Shown one piece after another: positions 23,278 to 35,500 of a stretch of 56,733 nt of DNA. How positions within the stretch are numbered: the stretch's first letter is position 1; every line of letters begins with the position of its first letter. The stretch comes from Basidiobolus meristosporus CBS 931.73 (lineage: Eukaryota; Basidiobolomycota; Basidiobolomycetes; Basidiobolales; Basidiobolaceae): the NCBI GenBank assembly GCA_002104905.1, contig MCFE01000575.1, positions 1 to 56,733 on the forward strand, given 5' to 3'. The notes under the pieces are model-generated. The model did not search any database, had not been told where the DNA came from, and saw only the letters and a list, made by a program, of their open reading frames with translations. A program made the position numbers and the translations under genes.

Positions 23278-23541
23278 GGTAACATATCCCTCTTGTTGAT
23301 TAGGAGCTGCTCAATGCACCTAACTTTAACAGGTACACCTCAGACCTGTCATCAAGGAGCTTTTCAGTGGAGTGCACATGATGCACAGAGGCCTTTGTAG
23401 GCACTCAGAGCACCTACAGAGGTTGAGAAGCAAGAGCTTTTACCATAGTAATACAGTGACAGTGACACCAGCAGCTTAGTCCTAGAGGTTATTGCACATG
23501 AGTTGCATAGTGTCTCCCAAGGGTACCTCTACCCCACCACA
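23278..23541 (+). mobile_element. LTR of family A2, right part
   Basis: Continuation of 10890-11260 after copia-2, ending ACCCCACCACA. It matches the reverse complement of 20582-20860. The JK repeat begins at 23542. Confidence 0.75.
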
Positions 23542-24497
23542 CTGGCATACCTTGGGACCATCAGGAACCCAAGGCCAAGTTGAAAGCACTGTCTCTTTTC
23601 CAGGGGCATTACCCTGAACTCATAAAGCAAATGGAATTTGGGCCAGCAAGGGAATGCTAATACAGTACCTCAAGAACCGCAGAAACTCTTAAAGGCAGAA
23701 AAACTGGGGTAATGCAGCTAAAACTATCAGCTTCCTCAAGTGCGCATCACAAGCAGGGTTGGAAGCTCAAAATAAGTGGCAAAGAATCATCAGGTAGCTG
23801 GAAGAGTGCCATCAAAGGATAAGCAGCCAGAAACAGATTCACCAGTGCAGCATTTATCTGGAAAAAAATTTTGTTGCTCAAGAAAAGAAGTGCTCAGTCA
23901 AAGTAGTAGTGAAGGACCTTGCTGTGATAAAAACTAGCAGCTCCCTTGGTAGCCTGTCACAAGCTGGATTGAAAGTCTGAAACAAGCAGCAAAGAAATAT
24001 CAGGTAGCCTACAGAAAGCCAGTGAGTGACAAGCAGGCAGGAATGGATGCTATGGCAAAGCATTTATCAAGGAGAGAATGAGGTGCAATACAATAAGCCC
24101 TCAGTCAAAGTAGCAGTGACAAAATGGGCATCATTACAAGTAAAGCTAAAGGGAGAAACTCTAGCCATGCAAGAGACAGGTAAGTGTGAGAGAAAGCTGA
24201 GGTTATCACCCATTGTTGCCATCAGCCTATAACAGGTTAAATCCCATAAAAGTCAAGAAGAATAACCAACCAGAAAATGGCTTTTTCTTGAGAGTTGTAA
24301 GTACAGCCATTTGAGCTACAATCCAGTGAGGTAGAAGAGTTTAAAGACAGTGGCAATTTGTCTCCTACAGCCTTCATGTCCTCCATTGTTGGCAGAGTGG
24401 AGGTTGCAGCAACAGAGAAGGCAGTAATGTCCAGCGCTCAGACAACTATTGAATTGCCAACAGTGGAATTTTGCATTATTAATAGGAACACAAATAT
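23542..24497 (+). pseudogene. JK accessory gene relic, 5' part (copy 2)
   Basis: A copy of the unrecognised JK gene, also seen on the minus strand at 31.7-42 kb. It starts with the block IPWDHQEPKAKLK and HYPELIKQ (about 23545-23625). It then carries two tandem units of about 220 bases (23665-23925 and 23930-24200), each with a conserved core of the type SLSQQGL-AQNKWQ and QGE-IQYKK-S-KV. The LQSSEVEEF block follows at about 24310. Stops are present. It is interrupted at 24497 by gypsy-B and resumes at 29151. Confidence 0.6.
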
Positions 24498-24865
24498 TGT
24501 TATGATCTGCCGCTTGAATGTTTAACTTAGATCAGTTTTTAGTCAAATCAATTAGTATATGTTTAGGTTATCAGTATATCAGTATTATCTATGAAATCAG
24601 TAGCATTAGTCAGCAAATGAATTAGCAGATCCTTATCAGACAGAAATAGATATATTAAGTAGGATCTTATTGGGTGATGATGATGCAATCAAATGAGTCA
24701 TCAGCCACAACCTACATTAGGAAATACAATTAGTCAGCAATTGATCTGGCAAAATGTATATAAGGAGCTGCTGGAACCTCAATAAAAATCAGTTCAAGTT
24801 TTAGTGAATACAATACTAGCTAAACTCCCTATTCCTCTACAACTCTTATACCAAGACTTGTAACA
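24498..24865 (+). mobile_element. Gypsy-B 5' LTR (plus copy)
   Basis: 368 bases, TGTTATGATC to CTTGTAACA, with a TATA box (tatataagg, about 24758) and an aataaa signal shortly after. The next base begins the gag codons ATT GCT CCA, with no spacer or TGG-type primer site. Confidence 0.95.
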
Positions 24866-24955
24866 ATTGCTCCAGAAAGCAAGTTACATTATGCAGCCTC
24901 TTACCTGGCAGATGCAGCTGTACAGTGGTACCACAACAAGATCAGGTCATCTACT

Positions 24956-27900
24956 ATGATGGGATGCTCTACAATCTCTACCTGGGATGAGTTTGTGTCG
25001 GAAATTCAGGATGCTTTTGAACCTCCACACCAGCAGACACTACTAAGAAGGAAGTTAAAGACACTCAGACAGAAAGGAATGGTGCAAGAATACATCTATG
25101 AGTACAGATGTCTACTTGGGCAAATTAAAAGAATGGACCCCTTGGATCAAGTTGAATACTTTATTGATGGGTTGAAGGAAAGAACTTGCAAGGAAGTCAA
25201 TTACCAAAGACCTCAGACTATTGAAGAAGCCATCAAGATAGCCATTGACTATGACTCAGCTATGTTTGGAGTTGGGAAGCCTACAGTGAATAATCAGAAA
25301 GGCTATAATCATTATGAAAGAAGACAATCAGAAGCAGTACCAATGGAAATAGACGCTATGCAGAAGAATCCCTCCTTAGACCAATGCAAGAAGAGAGGAC
25401 TTTGCTTCAGTTGCCACCAGCAGGGACATATTGCAAAGTACTGCCCTCAGAGAAGAAATGGACACCAGCCAACAAGAACCTTCAACCATATTGAGTCCCA
25501 TGAACACAGTAATGTGGAAGATGAGCTTGAAGAAGACTTGGAACTCACCTTCCATATGACAGAAGAGTACTTGTCCCAAATGACTTCAAACTCAGGGAAG
25601 TTATTGTACTTGAATGGAGTAATCAATGGAGTACCTGCCAAAATCATGATTGACTCAGGAGCATCGCATGAGTACATGTCAGAGCAATTTGCTTTGAAAG
25701 CAGGAATCAACTTGGAACCTACCAAATCAACTTCAGTTTCCACAGCTGATGGGAACTCCCACATAATCAACCCTATTACCCAGCCAGTAAGAATGAAGAT
25801 CAATGACTATGAAGAAGACCTACAGGCTTATATATTTGGGAACTGCAAGTTTGACCTTGTACTTGGAAAAACCTGGCTATTTTGTTGTAATCCATCAATC
25901 AACTGGAGAACCCATGCTACTCACATTCAAAAAGACAACAAGACCTATGAGCTATTACCTACCATGCTGGATTTCAACTTGGTCAAATCCAGTGTGTGTG
26001 AGACAAGTGAACTTAGCAAGACCCAGTTCTGTAGAGCACTTAGAAAAGGTACCAAGATGTTCCTCATGGCGGTATTACATGAGGATCCCTCTACCCCAGC
26101 ACCCCAGCAGGTCCAGACTCTCTTGAAGAAATATTCAGACGTGTTCCCAGATGAGCTTGTAAGCCTACCACCAGTCAGTGACGTGGATCATGCCATTGAC
26201 ACAGGAGATAGCCCTCCAGTGAGCAAGACACCTTACAGAATGAGTCCATTAGAATTGGAGGAAATGAAGAGACAAATTGATCAGCTATTGGAGCAAGGAT
26301 ACATCAGGCCCAGCAAGTCACCCTGGGGAGCACCAGTGCTTTTTGTGAAAAAGAAGGATGGAACACTTAGGATGTGCATTGTCTACAGAGCCCTGAACTC
26401 AGTTATTGTCAAGACTAAGTACCCCATACCTCGGATTGAGGAGCTTTTAGACCAACTTAATAGAGCCACTATTTTCAGCAAGATTGACCTCATGTCAGGA
26501 TACAACCAGATTAGGGTGAAGCCAGAAGACATCCCCAAGACAGCATTCAGGACCAGATATGGACATTATGAGTACTTAGTCATGAGTTTTGGCCTCACCA
26601 ATGCCCCTGCAACATTCATGACGCTGATGCAGACTGTCTTTCAGGAGTACTTAGACAAGTTTGTGATAATCTACCTGGATGACATATTGATATACAGCAA
26701 GACAGAAGAGGATCATGTAGTGCACATTGAAAAGGTCTTGAGGAAGCTAAGAGAGAACAAGCTATATGGCAAGATAGCCAAGTGTGAATTCTTCAAGGAG
26801 CACGTTGAATACCTGGGACACATAGTGACTAGCACAGGAGTAACCTTAGACCCAAAGAAGGTGGAAGTAATCAAGAATTTGAAGCAGCCCCATAGCATAT
26901 CAGAACTCAGATCATTCCTTGGAATGGTTTCCTATTATCGGAGATTTGTCAAGTCTTTTGCAAGTATTGCAGCCCCTTTAACTGATATCCTCAAGAAAGA
27001 CAATACCTACAAGTGGGATATAGCTTGTGAGACTGCCTTCCAGACCCTCAAGAATGAACTTGCTAAGCTGCCAAGCCTAAGAATACCAGACTTCAGTAAA
27101 GAGTTGACTCTGTGCACAGATGCTTCAGATTATGCAATTGGTGGAGTGCTGAGCCAAGAACACAAGGGAAAGGACTACCCTGTTGCCTTTGAATCTAAGA
27201 AACTGAACTCAGCAGAACAAAACTATCCAGTCCATGAGAAGGAGATGCTTGCTATAATACACTGTTTGAAGACATGGAGATGCTATATTGAAGGAGTCAA
27301 ATGCACTGTGAAGACTGATCATGCCTCCCTCAAGTATATATTTACTCAGAAGGTACTCTCTAGAAGAATGACAAGATGGAGTGAATACATTCAGCAATTT
27401 GACCTGGAGTTTGTCTACTGCCCTGGAAAAAACAACACGGTTGCTGATGCCTTATCAAGATTAGATCAAGTTGCACAACTCAACTTGGTGCACAAATCAG
27501 ATTGGCCTAGCCTATTACCAAAGTACTTGGAGGACCAAGCCATTCCTAATGAGGTGGATAAAGATATCAAGAAGATAAGCCGTGATGAAGCCAGCAAATT
27601 TGTTGTACAGGATGAAACACTCTACCAAATTGTTGATGGAAGCCCTATTGCCTATTGTCCTTATGTTGCTCGCCTGGATTTAATACATCAGCTACACAAT
27701 GGATATGGACATCTTGGGATTGAAGGAACCTATAGCCTTGTGAAAGCCAGAGCATGGTGGCCCAGAATGAAACAAGATATTGAGAAGCTAGTGAAAACAT
27801 GCCCAAACTGCCAAATCAATCAGGGCCAGCCACAAAGAATTGCCAAACTCTTCCCTTTGGAGCCTGTAAGACCATTTGAGAGATGGGGAATTGACTTTAT

Positions 27901-28768
27901 TGGAAGACTGCCAACTACCAGGAAATGCAACCGTTGGATCCTAGTAGCTATTGACCACGCCACTAAATGGCCAGTTGCTAAAGCTGTACCAATAGCCAGT
28001 GAACAAGAAGTTGCAAGTTTCATTTACCATAATATCCTGATGAAGTTTGGATGCTCTGTGGAGATCTTATCTGATAGAGGAGCAAACTTTATGGCAAAGA
28101 CATTAGAAGCTTACCTGGAAATGCAGCAGATCAGACACTTGAAAACCTTGGCATATCACCCCAGAACTAATGGAGTCACTGAACGGTTTAATGGATTATT
28201 TGGAAAAATGCTGATCAAGTATGCAAATGGAGTTGTCAGTAGATGGGATGAGTATATAGACCAAGCACTCTTTGCATGCAGAGTCAGAGTACACAACACC
28301 ACCCAGCAATCACCATTTTACTTAGTTTATGGATGTGAACCAAGGATTCCAGGAGATCTCACACAACCAAAACTTACAGACACCTTAGAAGATGAACTCA
28401 GTCAGCCAAGTAGACACCAGCTACTGGAACAAAGACGTCAAGAGGCACAGACCAAAGTATCTCAAAGCGCAGAAAAGATGAAGCAGAGATTTGATAAGAC
28501 TATAGCACCAGAAGCATTGACAGTTGGGAACTTTGTATTGCTAAGAAACAACACTCGGAAGAAGTTTGAGCCACAATGGACAGGACCATTCAAGATCATC
28601 AGAGAATGTCCATTTGCAACTTACCAACTGGTGGACAAACAAGGCAATATCCGGGAAGACTTAGTGCATAGGGACAGACTCAAGCTTGCAAGACTTGCTG
28701 ATAGTACTGAACCATCAAGATATTGGTATCACAAGAAAAGAGATTCAGGAGAACCCTCTCAACTGTAG
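24956..28768 (+). CDS. Gypsy-B Gag-Pol polyprotein, N-terminally truncated
   Basis: One 1270-residue frame, open from 24824 inside the LTR, with no ATG before 24956. Domains in order: capsid remainder (1-140), zinc knuckle [14 protein letters not shown] (about 148-162), aspartic protease [13 protein letters not shown] (about 230), reverse transcriptase with [12 protein letters not shown] and [12 protein letters not shown] (catalytic YLDD about 572), and RNase H with [13 protein letters not shown] (about 718), KEMLAI and KTDHASLKY. The integrase has a zinc domain ([15 protein letters not shown], about 915-955), catalytic residues in [12 protein letters not shown] and NGVTERFNG (about 979, 1039, 1075), and a WTGPFKII module (about 1195). 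No chromodomain is seen. Odd points: about 110 N-terminal residues of gag are missing, and the usually conserved D of the C-I-D-Y-R motif is V here (the minus copy keeps D). Confidence 0.93.
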   Translation: MMGCSTISTWDEFVSEIQDAFEPPHQQTLLRRKLKTLRQKGMVQEYIYEYRCLLGQIKRMDPLDQVEYFIDGLKERTCKEVNYQRPQTIEEAIKIAIDYDSAMFGVGKPTVNNQKGYNHYERRQSEAVPMEIDAMQKNPSLDQCKKRGLCFSCHQQGHIAKYCPQRRNGHQPTRTFNHIESHEHSNVEDELEEDLELTFHMTEEYLSQMTSNSGKLLYLNGVINGVPAKIMIDSGASHEYMSEQFALKAGINLEPTKSTSVSTADGNSHIINPITQPVRMKINDYEEDLQAYIFGNCKFDLVLGKTWLFCCNPSINWRTHATHIQKDNKTYELLPTMLDFNLVKSSVCETSELSKTQFCRALRKGTKMFLMAVLHEDPSTPAPQQVQTLLKKYSDVFPDELVSLPPVSDVDHAIDTGDSPPVSKTPYRMSPLELEEMKRQIDQLLEQGYIRPSKSPWGAPVLFVKKKDGTLRMCIVYRALNSVIVKTKYPIPRIEELLDQLNRATIFSKIDLMSGYNQIRVKPEDIPKTAFRTRYGHYEYLVMSFGLTNAPATFMTLMQTVFQEYLDKFVIIYLDDILIYSKTEEDHVVHIEKVLRKLRENKLYGKIAKCEFFKEHVEYLGHIVTSTGVTLDPKKVEVIKNLKQPHSISELRSFLGMVSYYRRFVKSFASIAAPLTDILKKDNTYKWDIACETAFQTLKNELAKLPSLRIPDFSKELTLCTDASDYAIGGVLSQEHKGKDYPVAFESKKLNSAEQNYPVHEKEMLAIIHCLKTWRCYIEGVKCTVKTDHASLKYIFTQKVLSRRMTRWSEYIQQFDLEFVYCPGKNNTVADALSRLDQVAQLNLVHKSDWPSLLPKYLEDQAIPNEVDKDIKKISRDEASKFVVQDETLYQIVDGSPIAYCPYVARLDLIHQLHNGYGHLGIEGTYSLVKARAWWPRMKQDIEKLVKTCPNCQINQGQPQRIAKLFPLEPVRPFERWGIDFIGRLPTTRKCNRWILVAIDHATKWPVAKAVPIASEQEVASFIYHNILMKFGCSVEILSDRGANFMAKTLEAYLEMQQIRHLKTLAYHPRTNGVTERFNGLFGKMLIKYANGVVSRWDEYIDQALFACRVRVHNTTQQSPFYLVYGCEPRIPGDLTQPKLTDTLEDELSQPSRHQLLEQRRQEAQTKVSQSAEKMKQRFDKTIAPEALTVGNFVLLRNNTRKKFEPQWTGPFKIIRECPFATYQLVDKQGNIREDLVHRDRLKLARLADSTEPSRYWYHKKRDSGEPSQL

Positions 28769-28778
28769 TAGGGGAGAA
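28769..28778 (+). promoter_or_regulatory. Polypurine tract of gypsy-B (plus copy)
   Basis: The purine run AGTAGGGGAGAA ends directly before the 3' LTR. Confidence 0.7.
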
Positions 28779-29146
28779 AGTTATGATCTGCTGCTTGAAT
28801 GTTTAAATTAGATCAGTTTTTAGTCAAATCAATTAGTATATGTTTAGGTTATCAGTATATCAGTATTATCTATGAAATCAGTAGCATTAGTCAGCAAATG
28901 AATCAGCAGATCCTTATCAGACAGAAATAGATATATTAAGTAGGATCTTATTGGGTGATGATGATGCAATCAAATGAGTCATCAGCCACAACCTACATTA
29001 GGAAATACAATTAGTCAGCAACTGATCTGGCAAAATGTATATAAGGAGCTGCTGGAACCTCAATAAAAATCAGTTCAAGTTTTAGTGAATACAATACTAG
29101 CTAAACTCCCTATTCCTCTACAACTCTTATACCAAGACTTGTAACA
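28779..29146 (+). mobile_element. Gypsy-B 3' LTR (plus copy)
   Basis: 368 bases, nearly identical to 24498-24865. The first base is A instead of T. Confidence 0.95.
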
Positions 29147-29150
29147 ATAT

Positions 29151-29888
29151 ATTGCAGTGCTTCTTCAAGAGAAATGCTCAAGAAAACACAATCAAATATA
29201 GCAAAGATTTATTGCAAGCATATGCAGACCAGGTGCTAGAGCTTGCAGTGGCAGCTGAGGACCAGGGCATATAAAATCCAGTGAATGAACAAAAGCATAA
29301 AGCCAAAATGCTTCTGCCAAAGTCATGGAAAAAAGGTGTTTCAGCTAAAATAATTGTCAAATGGTAGATTTTCTTGAAGTTACCCACTGAGTGAGAAGTT
29401 GCACTCAATGCTGATTTTGGATACAGGGACCTGTATACATAAGTATAGTTGGTATATGAAGTTACAGCTGAAGCTTTAATGGAAGTAAACTAATTTGTTT
29501 GCAAGAAAAGTAAGAGCATTAGTGGAGTCAGGAAGCAAGGAGTGTTAAACACAGGCAATAGCCAATCATTGTAAACAAACTTTGGAGGTGATTGAGAGTA
29601 TCAGAAAGTGAGAGAAGTGGTATAGAACTAATCAAAACCATGTATGTACTGTTGTGATGAGGAGTTTTGACCAAGCTTTCTGTGATATCTGCAGTGCAAT
29701 TTTTCTTGACAGTCTTTACATGGTGTCCCTATGGCATCAATACTTCTTTGTCATTGGATTTCAACTTTTTGACAGCCATTTGACAGGATCATCAGAGCCA
29801 TCTTTTTTAGGGAAGGTAGCTGAACTGCTCCATGAGCATTATTCTGGACTCAAACAAGCAATATATTTTGGGCCTGCATTGAAATACT
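29151..29888 (+). pseudogene. JK accessory gene relic, 3' part (copy 2)
   Basis: Continuation of 23542-24497 after gypsy-B. It is collinear with 48945-49430 (ctcaagaaaacacaat, gcagatcaggtgc-type block, agtaagagcatt). Frames are broken. The noncoding 3' tail (29640-29720, gtattgttgtgatga) matches 49755-49840. Confidence 0.55.
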
Positions 29889-30554
29889 ATGGTAATATAT
29901 AGGTCCAAGGGAGAGATATGTCCAAAAGTTTCAAGTGTTATATGTGTAGAGTGTTTACTGGGTGCAATAACCTCTTGCAAAAGCTTGATAGGAATACTTG
30001 GGTCCTGTCATTACTCTAATGTGAAAGGGGATGAAGCCACACTGGTTAAGGAAAAACAATTGAGCTACAATCCTCTGCTCAGTTGGTGTCTTAACAAAAG
30101 TATGTACAGGGTTTGGCATCCTTTGTGATGACAATGTACCAAAGCTTTCAAGGTCAAAACAACTGTTAACTCTACCAGCAGGGAATTGATGAGAATGCAG
30201 CCATGGATAATTGCTACAAAGGTAGAAAAGTATCTTTACTTGAACAAGAACAAACCTGGAAGAGAATCAAATATTACAAAAGATACCTACTCAGAGTATT
30301 CCTCAGACATAGTGCATTGGCCCTGGTGCAGGAACTTGCCTAATTCAGAAGCACTTACACCCAGAAGTCATACACAAAGTGAGGGATAACTTTTGCAACA
30401 CATAAGCTGGTATTCTAGTTAGCTGGCTTATGGAGTAGTACTGATCACATATCACAAAGGGGTAAACCTAAAGTAACAGTAGTACAAGAACAAGGAAGTA
30501 GAAAATATAAGAGTAGGCGTGTTGGTTAGTTTGTGTCACTGTGACCCCACTACA
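29889..30554 (-). mobile_element. LTR of family A with internal deletion
   Basis: Plus-sense start TGGTAATATATAGG and end CCCCACTACA. About 300-350 bases are missing near 30315, where the attcctcagacatagtgca stretch jumps straight to the ctggtgcaggaactt part. It separates two JK relics. Confidence 0.7.
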
Positions 30555-31690
30555 ATGCTAACAAAGTATCTCAAGAACAGGAGAGGTACTCAAAGACAGA
30601 GGAGCAATGGTGCCACTCTTTAAAGCCAGTGGCTTCCTCAGAAGCACATTGCAAGCAGTGCTGAAAGCTCTAGATAAGCAGAAAAGAAGTGTAAGGTAGT
30701 CAGAAGAGTGCCAGTAAGAGCAGGTAGGCAGAAATGAACGCACCAGTGCTGCATTTATCAAGGCAGCAGTGCAGAACTAATCAGGAAGCACTCATTCAAA
30801 GTACTGTGAGCAATCTGGCACTGAAGAAAGCCAGCAGTTTTCTCAAGTTCCTGTCACATAAAGGACTCAATGCTCAAAATAAGCAGCAAAGAGATATTAG
30901 GTACCCAGAAGAGTGTCTATAGGAGACAAGCAGGCTGGAGTGGATGTAACCATGTAGTTTTTAGCAAGGAGATAATGTGAAACAATAGTTGAAGCCCGGA
31001 CTGAAAGTAGCAGTCAAAAATCTAGAAGTGATAAAGGCAGAGGTAACCAAAAGAAAGTGTACCCAAGCCAGAGCCAGGGAAGCATGAGAAAAAAGCTGCA
31101 GCTCTCACCAACTGATGCTTTTAGCCTAAGGCAGTCTATATTCCATAATAGGCAAGAAGAATTACCTAAACAACAATAGCTGTTGTCACAAGCATTGGAA
31201 GCATAGATGGTTGAGCTACACTCCTTAAGGTTGATAAGCCTGCAGAGAGAGACAAATTATCTACTACAACCCCAACATTTTCCTTTGTAGACAGAGTGTA
31301 GAGCACACCAACAAGCAAAACAACAATGTCAAGAAATTAGCGGATCATCTGAATGTCTTCAGCGGAATCATGGAGCATCAATAGGCACTTCAAGAGGTTG
31401 CAGCACTCCTTTAAGAGCAATGCACAAGATAATGCATCTAGTATTTCAAGGACTTATTGCAATGACTCTCCAACAAGGTGCCCAACCTCTTAGTGCTGGC
31501 TGATGCCCAGGACATATGGGAGCCACTGTATGAATAATGGCATAGATCTGTAGGGTCCCACCACAATCACAGGCAAAGGGCATATCCCTACGAAAAATGA
31601 TTGTGATGATCCTATCAAAAGGCCATCACAAGTTTTAAGTCCCGTGACTAACAGGTATTGACTCCATCCAGACATTGCAAAAAAATAATT
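30555..31690 (+). pseudogene. JK accessory gene relic (copy 3)
   Basis: Starts at the same internal point as 23664 (atgctaa-acagta-ctcaag). It contains two tandem units (30565-30790 and 30800-31010), the VELHS-like block near 31205, and the LVLADAQDIWEPL block near 31490. Stops occur throughout. It meets the minus-strand JK copy tail to tail near 31690. Confidence 0.55.
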
Positions 31691-32227
31691 AAACCCCAGA
31701 TATCATAAGAACCTTAATCAGAATTTTTCATCACAACAATACAAAAGTGGCGTTTGATCAGTTCTCTGCCAATTTTCTCACTTTCTGATCCCAGACACTC
31801 TATCACATCCTATGCTTGTGTGCATTGATTTGCTATTGCCTCTCTTTCACACTCCATACAACCTGACTCAATTGTTTCTCTTACTTTTTATGCATCCAAA
31901 TTGATTTATTTCCGTTGAAACTTCAGTTATACCACAATTGCCAATTGTACTGTGCTATACAGTCCCTATATTGTATACTAATATTAAGATCAATCCCACA
32001 CTTGACATGTAACTCCATTAAAATCTGCCACTCTATAAGTAATTCTATTGTAACACACTGCTTCTATGACTTTGGTGGGAACCATATGGCTTTATGCCAT
32101 TGTTCATTAACTGGTTCCCATACATCCTGGTCTTCAGCCAGCACTGCAAGGTCTAGCTCCTCATCTGCCAGTCTTTGCAATATGTCCTTGCTTTATTGTT
32201 CCAAAATCTCACCAAAGGCATTGTGTT
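31691..32227 (-). pseudogene. JK gene, 3' part (copy 1)
   Basis: Minus-strand continuation of the JK gene after the copia-1 insertion. About 32060-32200 encodes LQRLADEELDLAVLAEDQD, followed by EQWHKAIWFPPKS and a stop. The corresponding frame at 48960-49110 is open. An in-frame TAA upstream (about 32195) and later breaks show decay. The tail to about 31700 matches the noncoding 3' region of the other copies. Confidence 0.65.
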
Positions 32228-32575
32228 TGTTGTAAAAATTTGTAATTCCACCTAAATGTTCACCTAACTTAGTCACTTAGATCATTACCCTCAAATTCTA
32301 GAGAATACTGACCAAATCCCTTGTCAGGATTTACTTATAATATTTTCACCAAAATACCAGGTACCCTGAACATGAGAATTCTCAAAGTTGTCCAAACAGC
32401 CCCAAACTTTGCACACATGTTCTTGGGACCTTCCTTAACCTATTCTATGTGTTTGTAATGCCAAGACCAGGTAAAAGTATAAATACTACTTTACATTCAA
32501 TAAATCATTAAGTGAAAACCACAAATCTACTTGTCCTCCCAAATCACTTCCAATATCTCCAAGACTCTTACAACA
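32228..32575 (+). mobile_element. Copia-1 5' LTR
   Basis: Runs TGTTGTAAAAA to CTTACAACA with a TATA-like agtataaatac (about 32477) and an aataaa signal close behind. The half-tRNA primer site follows immediately. Confidence 0.92.
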
Positions 32576-32587
32576 GGTTATGAGCCC
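32576..32587 (+). promoter_or_regulatory. Half-tRNA primer-binding site of copia-1
   Basis: GGTTATGAGCCC directly abuts the LTR. It is complementary to the anticodon arm (GGGCTCATAACC) of initiator tRNA-Met rather than to a tRNA 3' end, as in Drosophila copia and yeast Ty5. The gag ATG (32580) lies within it. Confidence 0.8.
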
Positions 32588-35500
32588 CATGCTGTCACTC
32601 TCTGCAATGTCTACTACTGCTATTACTGGAATTTTTCCTTCTGCTGAAAAGTTGGATGGATCTAACTACCAAGTGTGGAAGGTCAAGATGAAGATGCTGC
32701 TACAAGAAAGAGGCCTCTGGGATATTGTCATGGGAGAAGAATGCCCTCCTAAAAACATGGGAGAGGAAGCCTTAAGGTATCAGAAGAAAGAACAAGCTGC
32801 CTTTAACTGCATTTGCCTTAATGTCAAGGGCAAATTGCTAATTCAATGCTCAAGAGCAAAAACTGCAAAGAATGCCTGGAAAGCATTAGAAGACACCTAC
32901 CAGTCATGTTCAGCTGGCAAGAAGATGTATCTAAGACAAAAATTCCTTACCACAAAGATGCTGCCAGGAGAAGAAATGAAAAATCTAATTAACAGAATTA
33001 CCCTGCTGGTAGATGAGATGGAATCTGTAGGTGTACCAACTACTGATGAGGATGTGATATTTACCATCCTGAATAGCCTGACAGACAAGTTTCAGGCCTT
33101 TGTATCATCTCTAGAGTCCAGAACTGAAGATTTGACCTTAAATTACGTATTTGGAAGGCTCCTGGATGAAGAATTAAGAAAAACAAGCACCAATAAGAAG
33201 GAAGAAGAAAATGCTTTAATAAGCAATGATAACCAACAAAGGAGGTACCCAAGACCCTACAAAGGCAACAGCAACCTGTTTTGTAACTACTGCAAAAGGA
33301 AAGGACACACATCAGACCGGTGTCTCAAAAAGAAAGATAATCGGCAAAAGAAGTCTGAATATGGAAATGCTGCAACAACTGAAGATAGACTATTCATATC
33401 TTCACCAAATATGACCACAAACAAGGATTCTCAGACATGGTATATTGACTCTGGTACTTCTCAATACTTTACACACCAAAAAGAACTTTTTACCCCATAT
33501 CAAGAAATTCCAATTAAGAAGGATTTTCATGGGTGACAATAGAACACTTGATGCAGTGGGAGAAGGAACTATCCAAGTAAACCTTAGAAGCAGTGCAGGA
33601 AGCCATACACTGACCTTTAAAGAAGTACTCTATGTACCAGAAATAGCCAAGAACCTACTATCTGTAAGCAAGGCCACAGCAGAAGGACTCAGTTTCAGTT
33701 TTTACAATTCTGGATGCAGGATCACTGATCAAAATGGTGCCCATATTGCTTTGGGCATCAGAGATCAGAATCTATACCTGTTGACTTTATTTCATCATAT
33801 TTGGAAGCCAATATAAGTAACTTAAATGAAGAAACACCAATGCTTTGGCACTGGAGATTTGGACACATCAATTTTGATTATTTGCGTAAAATGATCAAAG
33901 ATCAGCTAATTTCTGGAGTGAGAATTGATCCCCCAGCTAATTTGGAGCACTGTGAAGCCTGCATATATAAGAAACAAGCCAGATGGCCGTTCAAGAGCTC
34001 TGGGTTAATCAAAACTAAGAAAAAATTAGATTCTAATTCACTCAGTTCTGTGTGGACCTATGCAAAATTTATCCTTAGGCGGGATGAAGTATTTAATCAC
34101 TTTTATTGATGATTGTATAAAATACACATGGGTCTACTTCATGGAGAGAAAGGAAGAAGCTCCGTCTAAGCTCAGGGAGTTTAAAGCCATGGTGGAGAGA
34201 GAAACTGGTGAAAAAATCAAGAAAATATGCTCTGACAATGGTGGAGAATATACCTCAAAACTCTTCATCCACTTCTGCAAAATTCATGGGATAAAGCAAG
34301 AGACTACTGTACCATACTCCCCACAGCAAAATGGAGTAGCAGAACAAGCTAACAGATCAATAATTGCTATGGCAAGATCTATGATCCATGATCAAAAATT
34401 ATCCTATGATTTTTGGGCGGAATCAGTTGCCACTGCTGTATACCTTAAAAATAGGAGTTATAACAGAATACTTCGTGATTCTACTCCATTTGAAGCATGG
34501 TACGGATACAGACCAAGTGCAGAACATCTAACAATATTTGGGTGTACAGCATATGCCAAAAAACTGGCCGGAAATCAGTCAAAATTTGAGCTAAAAAGTG
34601 TAAAATGCATATTTTTGGGGTACTGCAATGAGAGTAAGGCATACAGACTCTACAATACCAAAGCAAAGAAGCTGATCAAGTCCAGGGATGTGTTGTTTGA
34701 TGGAAATTCAAAATTTTCACAAATAGTTACATCAGATGATGACAAAAATTTGATCTCAAGTCCACCAATTGTCAGGATTAAATCAGAGCAAAACAATGAA
34801 AATTTTTTCTCTCCAGAGTACTCTACAACCATGGTTCAGCCAGAATCAGTGCCCAGGAATATCCCAGAAGTGATCATTCCAGTATCAAATGCCCGTAGAT
34901 CCAATTGGACAAGAAGTAGCCCAAATTACTATATCAATGAGGGTACAAACTTAGCCTATGCCTATTCAGTCCATATTGATGAACCCCAGACTGTAAAAGA
35001 GGCCCTAAATAGCCCTCAGACAAAGTTTTGGAGATCTGCAATGACTGAGGAATATCAGGCCCTGATGGAAAATCAAACTTGGGACTTAGTCAAATTACCA
35101 ATCAACCAAAAATCAATTGGATGCAGATGGGTCTTCAAGACAAAATACAAGGCTGATGGCACAATTGAAAGATACAAAGCAAGACTTGTAGCCAAAGGAT
35201 ACTCTCAAACAAAAGAACTTGACTACACTGAGACCTTTGCACCGGTAGCCAAGTTTAATTCCATCAGATTAATATTGGCTATTGCAGCCAAATATAAGTT
35301 TTTTATTCATCAAATGGATGTAAAAACTGTATTTTTGAATGGAGAACTTGATGAGGACATTTATATGGGCCAGCCTGATGGGTTTGTTGACCAAAATAAC
35401 CCCCATTTGATCTGCAAGCTTAAAAAGTCACTCTATGGTCTCAAACAATCACCAAGAGCCTGGAATTGCAAGATAGATTCTTTTTTGGAATCTTTGAGTT

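Larger units (their letters stand above)
24498..29146 (+). mobile_element. Gypsy-B element, 5'-truncated but transposed (plus copy)
   Basis: LTRs at 24498-24865 and 28779-29146 enclose one long reading frame. Flanks atat (24494-24497 and 29147-29150) are a 4-base target duplication. Two other JK copies (48930-48990, 31370-31430) show the uninterrupted target, so insertion was clean. I count about five differences between the two LTRs. The element lacks the primer-binding site and the first part of gag: the 5' LTR joins gag at exactly the point where a solo LTR sits in the minus copy. Confidence 0.93.

Noticed and set aside
24824-24955. Translation of gypsy-B starting inside the LTR
   Set aside because: The frame is open into the LTR but has no ATG before 24956, so an upstream start cannot be supported.
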